Assembly: GCA_002401545.1 (NCBI GenBank)
Contig: NVTJ01000055.1
Location: 1 to 18,188, forward strand
Length of the DNA: 18,188 nucleotides
Direction of reading: 5' to 3'
DNA from: Alphaproteobacteria bacterium
GTDB taxonomy: Bacteria; Pseudomonadota; Alphaproteobacteria; Sphingomonadales; Emcibacteraceae
The first letter of the stretch is position 1. Every line of letters starts with the position of its first letter. Shown here piece after piece: positions 1-9,021 of the stretch. The notes under the pieces were generated by a model. The model worked only from the letters and a program-made list of their open reading frames with translations, searched no databases and was not told the origin of the DNA. Position numbers and translations under genes: made by a program.

Positions 1-834
1 GTTGAATTTTTCGGCAATCGCCACCAAAACGCCGCCCTTTGCCGTCCCGTCAAGTTTGGTCATGATCAGTCCAGACACCTGAGCCGCTTCCTGAAAAACC
101 TGGGCCTGCAATACCGCATTCTGTCCGGTCGTGGCGTCCAGCACCAGTAGGGTGGAATGGGGGGCGTGCGCGTCCTGTTTCTTGATCACCCGGATGATCT
201 TGCCAAGCTCCTCCATGAGGTGGCCTTTATTTTGCAGTCGCCCGGCGGTATCGATCATCAGCACATCAATATTATCCGCCCGCGCTTTTTGTATGGCATC
301 ATAGGCCAGACCCGCCGCATCGGCACCCACTTTGCCGGAAACCACCGGAACCTTGTTGCGCATTCCCCAGACCTGCAATTGCTCTATGGCCGCCGCGCGG
401 AAAGTATCCCCCGCCGCCAGCATAACCGACTTGCCGTCAAGCTGGAATTTTCGGGCCAGCTTGCCAATAGTGGTGGTCTTGCCAGAGCCATTGACCCCGA
501 TCATCAGAATAATATAGGGCTTGTAATTTTTATCTATATCAAGGGGCCGCGTCACCGGACGCAGGATATTCGCCACCTCTTCCGCCAGTGCGACCTGCAC
601 CTCTTGCGGCGAGATTTCCTTATCAAAGCGACCTTTGGACAGCCGCGCACAGACCGCCGCGCTGACCGTCACCCCAAGGTCGGACATGATCAAAAGATCT
701 TCCAGTTCCTCCAAAGTGGTGGCGTCCAGCTTTCTTTTGACGAAAATATCGCTGATACCGCCGCTCAGGGCCGTGGTGCTGCGTTTCAAGCCGTCTTTCA
801 GGCGGCTGAACCAGCCTTTTTTCTTTTCAGTCAT
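1..834 (-). CDS. ftsY: Signal recognition particle receptor FtsY (C-terminus cut by window edge)
   Basis: FtsY is the membrane-associated SRP GTPase that docks ribosome-SRP complexes at the Sec translocon. The 278 visible codons run from an ATG at 834 into the window edge, so only the last few dozen residues should be missing. The N-terminal helical region starts MTEKKKGWFSRLK and lacks the long acidic A domain of enterobacterial FtsY. The NG-domain GTPase motifs are all present: P-loop GVNGSGKTT at residues 113-121, DTFRAAA at 143-149, DTAGR at 195-199 and TKLDGTAKGG at 259-268. The ATG directly follows the mtaB stop codon (TAA-ATG, no gap), so translation is probably coupled. A CGGAAA stretch about 11 nt upstream may serve as ribosome binding site. 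The motif set separates FtsY from Ffh because there is no C-terminal M domain room and the N-terminus is basic. Confidence 0.97.
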   Translation of the reverse strand, partial: MTEKKKGWFSRLKDGLKRSTTALSGGISDIFVKRKLDATTLEELEDLLIMSDLGVTVSAAVCARLSKGRFDKEISPQEVQVALAEEVANILRPVTRPLDIDKNYKPYIILMIGVNGSGKTTTIGKLARKFQLDGKSVMLAAGDTFRAAAIEQLQVWGMRNKVPVVSGKVGADAAGLAYDAIQKARADNIDVLMIDTAGRLQNKGHLMEELGKIIRVIKKQDAHAPHSTLLVLDATTGQNAVLQAQVFQEAAQVSGLIMTKLDGTAKGGVLVAIAEKFN

Positions 835-2100
835 TTAATCAGACATTTCCGTAATAAGAATGCCGTTTTCATAGCCTGAAACGCGCACATTGGCAATATA
901 TCCCGGCTCTAAATCAGCCATAATTTTTGCCGGGGCAAAATGTTCCGTATGACCAATGACAGATTCCCCCTGCGCCTTTTCCACCAGAATGGAAACCGTT
1001 CTGCCTATCTGCGATGACATATAACGGTCAAATTGCTCCTTCCCCAAAGCCCGCAGCCGCGCAGCCCGCTCTTTACGGATATTCCCGGCAACAGCTGGCA
1101 TCTTGGCCGCCGGGGTGCCTTCGCGTGCGCTATAGGGAAAGACGTGCAGATAAGTCAAGCCGCAGTCTTCAACCAGCCGCAGGCTGTTCTGAAACATTTC
1201 CCCGGTCTCGGTGGGGAAGCCCGCTATAAGATCAGCGCCGAAGACCACATCCGGCCGCGCTTCGCGGACCCTGCGGCAGAATTCAATGCTGTCTTCGCGG
1301 GAATGGCGGCGCTTCATACGTTTGAGTATCATATTGTCGCCGGCCTGAAGGCTCAGGTGAAGATGGGGCATCATCCGTTCTTCTTCGGTGATGACCTGAA
1401 AAAGAGCCTCGTCAATTTCTATGGAGTCTATGGAGCTGAGGCGCAGTCTTGGCAAATCCGGAACCAGCTTCAGGATTTTCTGGCACAGGCTGCCGAGACT
1501 GGGTTTTCCGGGCAGGTCGGGGCCGTAGGACGTAATATCCACCCCGGTAATAATCACTTCCCGGTAACCGTTCTCCACCAGATGCTGCACTTGGAGGATG
1601 ACCTCGCCCATGGGAACCGACCGGCTGTTGCCGCGTCCGTAGGGGATGATACAGAATGTGCAGCGGTGGTCACAGCCGTTCTGGACCTGAACAAAGGCCC
1701 GGGTGCGTTCCGCGTAACCGTCAATCAAGTGGTTCGCGGTTTCCTTAACCGCCATAATATCATTAACCAGAAGTTTTTCCGTACTGTTCAGACCGAAATA
1801 GCTTTCCGCTTTTAATTTTTCTTCATTGCCCAGAACCTGATCGACCTCATCCATATCACTGAATTCTTGCGGATTGATCTGGGCGGCGCATCCGGTGACA
1901 ATAATTTTAACGCCCGGATTTTCCTTGCGCGTGCGGCGAATGGACTGACGGGCCTGCCGGGTGGCCTCGGCGGTCACAGCGCAGGTATTGAAAATCACCG
2001 TATCCATCAACCCGGCCTGCTCCGCATGGTTTTTCATCACTTCTGATTCATAGGTATTGAGCCGACAACCAAAGGTGACGACCTGTGGCTTATTGCTCAT
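835..2100 (-). CDS. mtaB: tRNA (N6-threonylcarbamoyladenosine(37)-C2)-methylthiotransferase MtaB
   Basis: MtaB is a radical SAM methylthiotransferase that converts t6A37 to ms2t6A37 in ANN-decoding tRNAs. The 421-residue protein has the N-terminal UPF0004 domain with its three cluster-binding cysteines at C12, C40 and C71. The radical SAM domain follows, with the CxxxCxxC motif at C143, C147 and C150 (NGCDHRCTFCIIPYGRG). A short TRAM-like C-terminal segment covers roughly residues 360-421. Length and the RSVP context after the cluster motif fit MtaB better than MiaB or RimO. Its ATG overlaps the dapF stop by 4 nt (ATGA), and its own TAA abuts the ftsY ATG, which places it in the middle of a translationally coupled dapF-mtaB-ftsY set. 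This order is common in alphaproteobacteria. Confidence 0.95.
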   Translation of the reverse strand: MSNKPQVVTFGCRLNTYESEVMKNHAEQAGLMDTVIFNTCAVTAEATRQARQSIRRTRKENPGVKIIVTGCAAQINPQEFSDMDEVDQVLGNEEKLKAESYFGLNSTEKLLVNDIMAVKETANHLIDGYAERTRAFVQVQNGCDHRCTFCIIPYGRGNSRSVPMGEVILQVQHLVENGYREVIITGVDITSYGPDLPGKPSLGSLCQKILKLVPDLPRLRLSSIDSIEIDEALFQVITEEERMMPHLHLSLQAGDNMILKRMKRRHSREDSIEFCRRVREARPDVVFGADLIAGFPTETGEMFQNSLRLVEDCGLTYLHVFPYSAREGTPAAKMPAVAGNIRKERAARLRALGKEQFDRYMSSQIGRTVSILVEKAQGESVIGHTEHFAPAKIMADLEPGYIANVRVSGYENGILITEMSD

Positions 2101-2939
2101 GAGATTTGATCCAGACTGATCTTGCCATCATAAACGTAGCTTACCCCGCCCGTCATCTGAACATGATTATCCGCGCCCCAGACCAACTGCAAAATACCGC
2201 CGTCCAGTTCAATGGTGGCGCATCTGTTCACAAGCCCGCGCGTGCTCGCCGCCACAACGCCCGCACAGGCGCCGGAACCACAGGCATCGGTAATGCCAAC
2301 CCCCCGTTCCCAGACCCGTTGGCGCAGATGGCCGTTACCCCTGTCTTCGATGATACTCACATTTACCCGGTCCGGAAACAGGGGGTGTCTTTCAATCTGC
2401 GGTCCCAGTTCTGCCAGCAGAATATCATCAATATTATCGACAAAAAAGACCACATGGGGATTACCCATATTAACCGCCACCGGGTCAGACAAAGGGCCAA
2501 CAGTCACGTCCAGATGATCCGTATCCATAGGCTGTGATAAAGGAATTTGTTGCCAGTCCCGCAAAGGCATCCCCATATCGACCCGGATCAAATCACCGTC
2601 ACGATAGACGACAAGCAATCCGGCCCCGGTTGCAATGGTGACCCTGTCACTGCCCTTTTCCCGCAAAAGAATATCACCGACACAGCGGGTGGCATTACCG
2701 CAGGCCCCCGCCTCACTGCCGTCCACATTCTGAATTCGCATGAAAATATCGGCCTTCGCACTGGGCAGCATCGTGATGACCTGATCACAGCCAATACCCC
2801 GCCTGCGGTCCGCAATATGGCGTGCCTGATCCCCGGTCAGATCAAGAGAATCCATTCGGCCATCAAATATCACAAAATCATTGCCCAGCCCGTGCATCTT
2901 GCGAAAGGACCACAGGGCAGCATCATTCTTCATCGTCAT
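2097..2939 (-). CDS. dapF: Diaminopimelate epimerase
   Basis: DapF interconverts LL- and meso-diaminopimelate without a cofactor, supplying lysine and the peptidoglycan cross-linking residue. The 280-residue protein has the usual length and both catalytic cysteines: C80 in the GACGNATRC segment and C220 in TDACGSGAC. The N-terminal KMHGLGNDFVIFD motif (residues 14-26) and GNPHVVFFVD (residues 159-168) are also family hallmarks. The chosen ATG has AAGG four bases upstream. A second ATG two codons later (MTMKN) is possible. The gene begins 49 nt after the DASS transporter stop and ends in a 4-nt overlap with mtaB. A TATAAG hexamer lies 5 nt before the ATG, so an internal promoter that frees dapF from the transporter cannot be excluded. 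Confidence 0.96.
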   Translation of the reverse strand: MTMKNDAALWSFRKMHGLGNDFVIFDGRMDSLDLTGDQARHIADRRRGIGCDQVITMLPSAKADIFMRIQNVDGSEAGACGNATRCVGDILLREKGSDRVTIATGAGLLVVYRDGDLIRVDMGMPLRDWQQIPLSQPMDTDHLDVTVGPLSDPVAVNMGNPHVVFFVDNIDDILLAELGPQIERHPLFPDRVNVSIIEDRGNGHLRQRVWERGVGITDACGSGACAGVVAASTRGLVNRCATIELDGGILQLVWGADNHVQMTGGVSYVYDGKISLDQIS

Positions 2940-2988
2940 AATGCCTTATATGGGCTGATTCGGAAAAAAGTCCACAAAAACTTGACGG

Positions 2989-4431
2989 TCATTGGCCAAA
3001 TATAACCGGCACCAGCACATAGGAAAGGCTCGTCACCGCAACTATACCCACCAGATTTAGCCGGAAGCCCGCATTGGCCATCTGGGGAATGGTCACCTCG
3101 CCGGTGGAATAGATCACCGCATTGGGAGCGGTGGCCACCGGCAGCATGAAGGCGCAGCTTGCCGCCAGAGCCACGGGGGCAAAGAGCATCATCGGGTCGA
3201 TACCGGTCATCACCGCCAAGGCCCCGAGCACCGGCAGCAGAGTGGCCACGGTCGCCGTATTGCTGGTCAGTTCGGTCATGAAAATAACCATGGCCACCAG
3301 ACAGAGGATCATCACGATCAGTGGCAGGGTGCCAAGGACGGACAGGGCCGTTCCCAGCCAAATGGCAAGGCCGGAAGCTTTCACCGCCGCCGCCAGACTA
3401 AGCCCGCCACCAAACAATAGCAAAACCCCCCAGGGAATGCGATTGGCACTGTCCCAATCCAGCAACGCCGTGCCTTTTTCGGTTGTGCAGCCGGACGGGA
3501 TCAGAAACAAAACACTCGCCCCGCCGATGGCAATCATGGCATCATTGAGCCATAACAGGATATGCAGATTTTGCTGAAGCGGAACCCGGAAAATCCAGGA
3601 TACCGCCACCGAGAGGAAAACATATGCCACTCGTCTTTCCGGGGTTGTCATTGGCCCCATGGCGGTTAATTTCTCCCGCAGAAGCTCCTGAGCCACCGGC
3701 GCATCGGACAGGTTAAAGGGGTAGGCCCATCTGGTAAGTACAAACCACGCCAGCGGCACCATGATGATCACGGTGGGAATACCAAACAGCATCCAGGTGA
3801 AGAAACTGATTTCAATGCCGTAAGTCTCTTTCATGAAGCTGACCACAAACAGGTTGGGCGGTGTGCCGATGGGGGTGCCAAGACCGCCGATGCTGGCGGA
3901 ATAGGCAATGCCCAGCACCAGACAAAGAATAAATCCCTGATGTCGGGCATCCCGGTCTTTGACAATTTCCCCGGCCAGTGACAGAGCAATGGGAATCATC
4001 ATGATCGTACTGGCGGTATTGCTGATCCACATGGACATGAGGGCGGTCGCCGCCATGAAGCCGCCAATGATGGAAGCCGGATTATTGCCTACCCGCACCA
4101 GAATATTAAGTGCCAGCCGCCGGTGCAGATTCCACCGTGCCAGTGCCGTGGCAATGATAAATCCGCCCAGCAGCAGGAAAATGGTTGGCCGGGCAAAGGG
4201 GGCGGTGCTTTCGCCCATGGTCAGGACACCAAGGGCCGGAAACAACAGCATCGGCAGCAAGGACGTCACGGGAATTGGCAGAACCTCTGTCGCCCACCAT
4301 GCGGCCAGCAGCAGAGCAACGCCCGCCGTTCTCCACGCCGCGACGCTCATGCCTTCCGGCGCCGACATGATCAGCGGTATCATAAAAAACAACAGGCCAA
4401 TAATCAGACCAATACGTCGTGCCTTGCTCAT
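2989..4431 (-). CDS. DASS/SLC13-family sodium-coupled anion (dicarboxylate/sulfate) symporter
   Basis: This is a polytopic inner-membrane symporter of the divalent anion:Na+ family, which imports C4-dicarboxylates, citrate or sulfate with sodium. The 480-residue length is typical. Both family SNT sodium/substrate motifs are visible: ISNTAS with the following TIMMIP in the first half, and ELTSNTATVATLLP in the second half. GGLGTPIGTPPNLF and PNAVIYSTGE are further family signatures. Hydrophobic segments run through the whole length. The reading frame is open to 4482, but I place the start at the ATG at 4431. A GGGAG Shine-Dalgarno lies 8 nt before it, and a strong promoter lies between 4455 and 4482, so the longer version would start inside the promoter. 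The substrate cannot be read from the sequence. It is the first gene of a minus-strand unit that continues into dapF. Confidence 0.9.
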   Translation of the reverse strand: MSKARRIGLIIGLLFFMIPLIMSAPEGMSVAAWRTAGVALLLAAWWATEVLPIPVTSLLPMLLFPALGVLTMGESTAPFARPTIFLLLGGFIIATALARWNLHRRLALNILVRVGNNPASIIGGFMAATALMSMWISNTASTIMMIPIALSLAGEIVKDRDARHQGFILCLVLGIAYSASIGGLGTPIGTPPNLFVVSFMKETYGIEISFFTWMLFGIPTVIIMVPLAWFVLTRWAYPFNLSDAPVAQELLREKLTAMGPMTTPERRVAYVFLSVAVSWIFRVPLQQNLHILLWLNDAMIAIGGASVLFLIPSGCTTEKGTALLDWDSANRIPWGVLLLFGGGLSLAAAVKASGLAIWLGTALSVLGTLPLIVMILCLVAMVIFMTELTSNTATVATLLPVLGALAVMTGIDPMMLFAPVALAASCAFMLPVATAPNAVIYSTGEVTIPQMANAGFRLNLVGIVAVTSLSYVLVPVIFGQ

Positions 4432-4454
4432 CAATAGCTCTCCCTTTTGAGGGG

Positions 4455-4482
4455 AGTGTAAATTGTCGACTGGTAAAGTCAA
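4455..4482 (-). promoter_or_regulatory. Sigma-70-type promoter of the symporter-dapF-mtaB-ftsY unit
   Basis: On the minus strand TTGACT (4482-4477) is followed after 16 nt by TACACT (4460-4455). This is 5/6 and 4/6 agreement with the sigma-70 hexamers. The predicted start at 4448 is an A and gives a 17-nt leader containing GGGAG before the ATG at 4431. The promoter is divergent from kbl. It was read by eye and is not experimentally supported. Confidence 0.6.
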
Positions 4483-4493
4483 TTTTCCATTTC

Positions 4494-4518
4494 ATTTAAT
4501 CATTAAATTCAATATAAC
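4494..4518 (+). promoter_or_regulatory. kbl promoter region: 15-bp perfect palindrome plus TATAAC -10 element
   Basis: A perfect inverted repeat, ATTTAAT-C-ATTAAAT, occupies 4494-4508. It sits immediately upstream of a TATAAC hexamer at 4513-4518, in what would be the -35/-10 spacer. A repressor bound here would block RNA polymerase, so the palindrome is a plausible operator for threonine- or leucine-responsive control. I cannot name the regulator. No good -35 hexamer is visible. The -10 ends 6 nt before the kbl ATG. Confidence 0.45.
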
Positions 4519-4524
4519 GGAATT

Positions 4525-5723
4525 ATGAAGAACCAGACATATAACATCTATTTAACGGAACAGTTACAGGACCTGAAGGATCAGGGCCTGTATAAATCCG
4601 AGCGAACAATCACCAGCCCCCAGCAGGCGGAAATTACCGTCGAGAGCGGTGGTGATCAGCATTATATTAACTTTTGTGCCAATAATTATCTCGGTCTGTC
4701 CAATGACCGGACTCTGGTGGATACGGCAAAGGCGGCGCTGGATAAATATGGTTACGGCATGTCATCGGTGCGCTTCATTTGCGGCACACAGGATATTCAC
4801 AAACAACTGGAAAAGCGCCTTGCTGATTTTCTGGGTCAGGAAGAGGTTATACTTTACCCCAGTTGCTTTGATGCCAATGCGGGATTGTTTGAAACCCTGC
4901 TGGGACCGGAGGATGCCATCCTGTCCGATGCCCTCAATCATGCCAGTATCATTGACGGTATCCGCCTGTCCAAACCCAAGCGTTTTCGCTACGGCAATAA
5001 TGATATGGACGCGTTGGAGAAATGCCTGATCGAGGCTCAGGACTGCCGCTTCCGGCTGATCGCCACGGACGGGGTATTTTCCATGGACGGTATTCTTGCC
5101 AACCTGCCCGCCATTTGTGATCTTGCCGATAAATATAACGCTCTGGTCATGGTGGATGACAGCCACGCAGTGGGCTTCATGGGCGAAACTGGTGCCGGAA
5201 CCCCGGAACATTGGGGGGTCAGTGACCGTGTTGATATCCTGACCGGCACTCTGGGCAAGGCGCTGGGCGGCGCGTCCGGCGGATTTACCGCTGCCTCCAA
5301 AGAAATTGTCGATTGGCTGCGCAACCGTTCCCGGCCCTATCTTTTCTCCAATACCCTGGCGCCGGTGATTGCGGCCACCACCTGCAAGGTTCTGGATATG
5401 CTGGCGGAAAGTGATGACCTGCGCCAAAAACTTCGCGACAACAGCCAGTATTTTCGCACCCAGATGACAGAGGCCGGATTTACCTTGGCCGGAGCAGACC
5501 ACCCGATCATTCCGGTCATGCTGGGTGACGCGAAACTTGCCGCGCATATGGCCGAAAAACTTCTGGCCGAAGGTATTTTTGTGGTCGGTTTCTCTTTCCC
5601 CGTGGTGCCCAAGGGCGCAGCCCGCATCCGCACCCAGATATCAGCGGCCCATACACAAGAACAGCTTGAGGACGCCATAGTGGCCTTCAGGCGCATTGGC
5701 CGTGAGCTGGGGGTGATAAAATA

Positions 5724-5724
<1 letters not shown>
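4525..5724 (+). CDS. kbl: Glycine C-acetyltransferase (2-amino-3-ketobutyrate CoA ligase)
   Basis: Kbl is a PLP-dependent cytosolic enzyme of the alpha-oxoamine synthase family. It cleaves 2-amino-3-ketobutyrate with CoA into glycine and acetyl-CoA, the second step of threonine degradation. The 399-residue length matches the family. The Schiff-base lysine is K245 in TGTLGKALGG. The PLP-ring stacking histidine is H139 (LNHAS), and D211 with H214 (VDDSHAVG) contact the cofactor. NNYLGL at 53-58 and SVRFICGTQ at 81-89 are characteristic of Kbl rather than of 5-aminolevulinate synthase or BioF. The downstream tdh starts on the last base of the stop codon (TAATG), which supports the assignment strongly. 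The ATG at 4525 has only a poor and too-close CGGA upstream and lies 6 nt after a TATAAC -10, so the mRNA may be leaderless. Confidence 0.96.
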
Positions 5725-6757
<1,033 letters not shown>

Positions 6758-6761
<4 letters not shown>

Positions 6762-8410
6762 GCTCTGTGGACAGGGAATATCAAAGTAATTTCAGTGCCG
6801 ACCCCGACGTCACTTTGAATATGAAACTCTCCCTCAAGCAGTTCCACAAAAGCCTTGACCAATGGCAAGCCAAGCCCGGTTCCCTGCTGACTGCGAACCA
6901 GATAGCTGTCCGTCTGGCCAAAGGCCTGCAGGGCAACCACCAAATCCTCTTCAGACATGCCGACACCGGTATCCGTCAGGGTAATTTTCATCATCCCGTC
7001 TTCCCCAATTTCTGCAGACAGGGTTATGGTGCCGCCTTCGGGCGTAAATTTAATGGCATTGCTCAGCAGGTTAAGGAAAATCTGCCGGATCACCCGCTCA
7101 TCGGACAAGAGCGACGGCAAGTCATCTGAAATTCTTGTTATAATCTCCAGATCACCTTTAAGAATAGCATTTCGGGTCAGGCGCAAACATTGTTCCATAA
7201 TATCCTGAATATAAACAGTTTCCATTGTGACGGTGAAATTACCCGTTTCCACCTTGGATAAATCAAGAATTTCATTGATAATTTCCAGCAGATGATGACC
7301 GCTTTGATTAATATCGCCGGCATATTCAGCAATTTTTTCTTCTCCGGCTTTATTTTGCGTAATACTATGGATCAGATCAGAAAATCCGATAATGGCATTT
7401 AACGGCGTACGAAGCTCATGGGACATATTGGCCAGAAATTCTGACTTGGCCCTGTTGGCTTTTTCTGCCTCAAGGAGCGCTCTTGCCAGTTTTTTTTCCG
7501 CCAGATTCCGTTCCCGAGAATGCCTGAGCCGAAAAACCGTGAAAGTTACCACCGCCAGAGACAGAAACAGAGCCATCATGCGGATGGTCATGATTTCCCG
7601 GGGCAGGGTATGCCGCACCTCTTTGGCGGTTGCGGATAACTGCCACGAGCCACCGGGAACCGCTATCGACAAAACCATATTTTCATCGCTGAAGGAGCCC
7701 GGGTTTCCGTAAAATACTTCTCCATCCGCCCCCTTGGCATCCTTGCCCCGTATGGAAATATCATAATCCTCATTTTGAATACCCACAGAGTTGAACAGCC
7801 CTTCCGCATCAATCAAAACGGATACCAGCCCCCAAAAGCTGCCCGCAACCATATGATCCGTATCCTGCACCAGATAAACCGGTGCGCGGGCAATCAGAAC
7901 ATATCCCCCCTGCAGTGATTTAAGCGGTCCGGCCATGACCTGTTGTCCGGTGTCTTTAGCCAGAAATGCCAATTCACGTTGGGTTTCTATCTTGCGATAA
8001 TCATGCCCCAGAGCAGACTTGTTTTCCGCGTAGGGATAAACATATTTAACAACCATATCAGGTGCCGCACCAAGGCTGCGGATATGTGATTTCTGCCGAA
8101 ATAAATATTGGGAGAAAACATTAAAATCCTCATTGTCAATTTCCGGATTCACTGAAATATAGGCCACCAGCGCCCCCAGTTGAAAAAGATTTTTACTCAA
8201 TTCTCTTTCCAGATTTAGCTGGATCGCTGTCAGGGTCTGAAGACTATCCAGTTTTTCTTTGCGTTGTATGCTACCCTGTTCCTGACTTTCCATATAAATG
8301 GCAAAGCCTGTAATCACCATAATCATGGCAAAACTAAAAGCCATCGACAGCCCCGTTTTCTGGACATGGCGTTCAGTAATATATTGAATGAATCGTTTAA
8401 TCAATGTCAT
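6758..8410 (-). CDS. CHASE-domain membrane sensor histidine kinase
   Basis: This is a 550-residue inner-membrane sensor kinase. A transmembrane helix (about 20-40) is followed by a periplasmic CHASE sensor domain (about 67-257), with the family pattern VYPYAENKSALGHD, MAGPL and GGYVLIARAP. A second helix (about 278-295) and a short coiled coil (about 300-325) follow. The HisKA domain has phosphoacceptor H331 (SHELRTPLNAIIGFSD). The HATPase_c domain shows the N box (NLLSNAIKF), DTGVGM near 480 and GTGLGL near 511. There is no receiver domain, and no response regulator gene is in the window. CHASE domains bind small ligands such as cytokinins or peptides in known cases; the ligand here is unknown. 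A GTG at 8419 would add three residues; neither start has a clear Shine-Dalgarno. It follows msrA by 12 nt, so it is probably translated by coupling. Confidence 0.9.
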
Positions 8411-8422
8411 GGGAATCACAGG

Positions 8423-8893
8423 TCAATGGCAGGAAATAGTTATATTGCGTTTCTCCAGATATTTCTGGTGATAGTCTTCCGCCGGCCAGAATTGACTGGC
8501 GGTGGTAATCTCGGTCACAACCGGGTCCGGCCACAGGCCGGCAGCATCACAGGCATCACGGGATTTTTCCGCAGCCCTTCTCTGTTCCTGTGAGCGGTAA
8601 TATATGGCGGAGCGATATTGGCTTCCCCTGTCCGGTCCCTGTTGATTTAAGGTCGTTGGGTTATGACATTGCCAGAAAAAATCAAGCAGGGCCTCAAAGG
8701 TGACAATGTCAGGATCAAATGTTACCTCCACCGCCTCGGCATGATGGGTCGTGCCGGCAGATACGGCCTCATAGGTCGGGTTTTCTGTGTGTCCCCCCAC
8801 ATAGCCAACGACCGTTGACAGCACCCCTTCCACCCCGTCATAATCCAGTTGAACACCCCAGAAACATCCTGCCGCAAAGATCGCTTTTTCCAT
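8423..8893 (-). CDS. msrA: Peptide-methionine (S)-S-oxide reductase MsrA
   Basis: MsrA reduces the S-epimer of methionine sulfoxide in proteins and free methionine, repairing oxidative damage. With the ATG at 8893 the protein has 156 residues. The nucleophilic cysteine is C10 in GCFWG, and the catalytic glutamate is E53 in the HHAEAVEV segment. HNPTTLNQQGPDRGSQYRS is the expected conserved stretch. A cysteine near the C-terminus (second-last residue) could act as resolving cysteine. An in-frame ATG five codons upstream (8908) is less likely, because the GGAGAGGGG that would serve as Shine-Dalgarno lies just before 8893 and overlaps the upstream ATG. The enzyme lacks a signal peptide and is cytosolic. 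It heads a two-gene unit with the CHASE histidine kinase. Confidence 0.94.
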   Translation of the reverse strand: MEKAIFAAGCFWGVQLDYDGVEGVLSTVVGYVGGHTENPTYEAVSAGTTHHAEAVEVTFDPDIVTFEALLDFFWQCHNPTTLNQQGPDRGSQYRSAIYYRSQEQRRAAEKSRDACDAAGLWPDPVVTEITTASQFWPAEDYHQKYLEKRNITISCH

Positions 8894-8970
8894 ATTTCCC
8901 CTCTCCATCTACGATATATATATCCTATATTACAAGCAAACTATAATTTATTCCAGCGGGAAAAAGACAT

Positions 8971-8999
8971 AAAAATACCGCCGGGGTTAAATCCGGCGG
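8971..8999 (-). terminator. Rho-independent terminator of the porin gene
   Basis: Seven GC-rich base pairs (CCGCCGG at 8978-8984 with CCGGCGG at 8993-8999) enclose an 8-nt loop. On the minus strand the hairpin is followed by TATTTTT. It lies 22 nt past the porin stop and insulates msrA from porin transcription. Confidence 0.85.
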
Positions 9000-9021
9000 C
9001 AGAATGTAATTTAGCAGAAAA

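Noticed and set aside
1014..1815. Plus-strand open frames opposite mtaB
   Set aside because: Shadows of mtaB, whose radical SAM and UPF0004 motifs are complete on the minus strand.
4432..4482. Longer version of the symporter starting at 4482
   Set aside because: The extra 17 codons cover the predicted promoter and Shine-Dalgarno; the ATG at 4431 has a good GGGAG and a normal family N-terminus.
8913..8924. GATATATATATC palindrome upstream of msrA
   Set aside because: Simple alternating AT repeat; it may contribute to the msrA promoter, but no convincing -35/-10 pair could be assigned.
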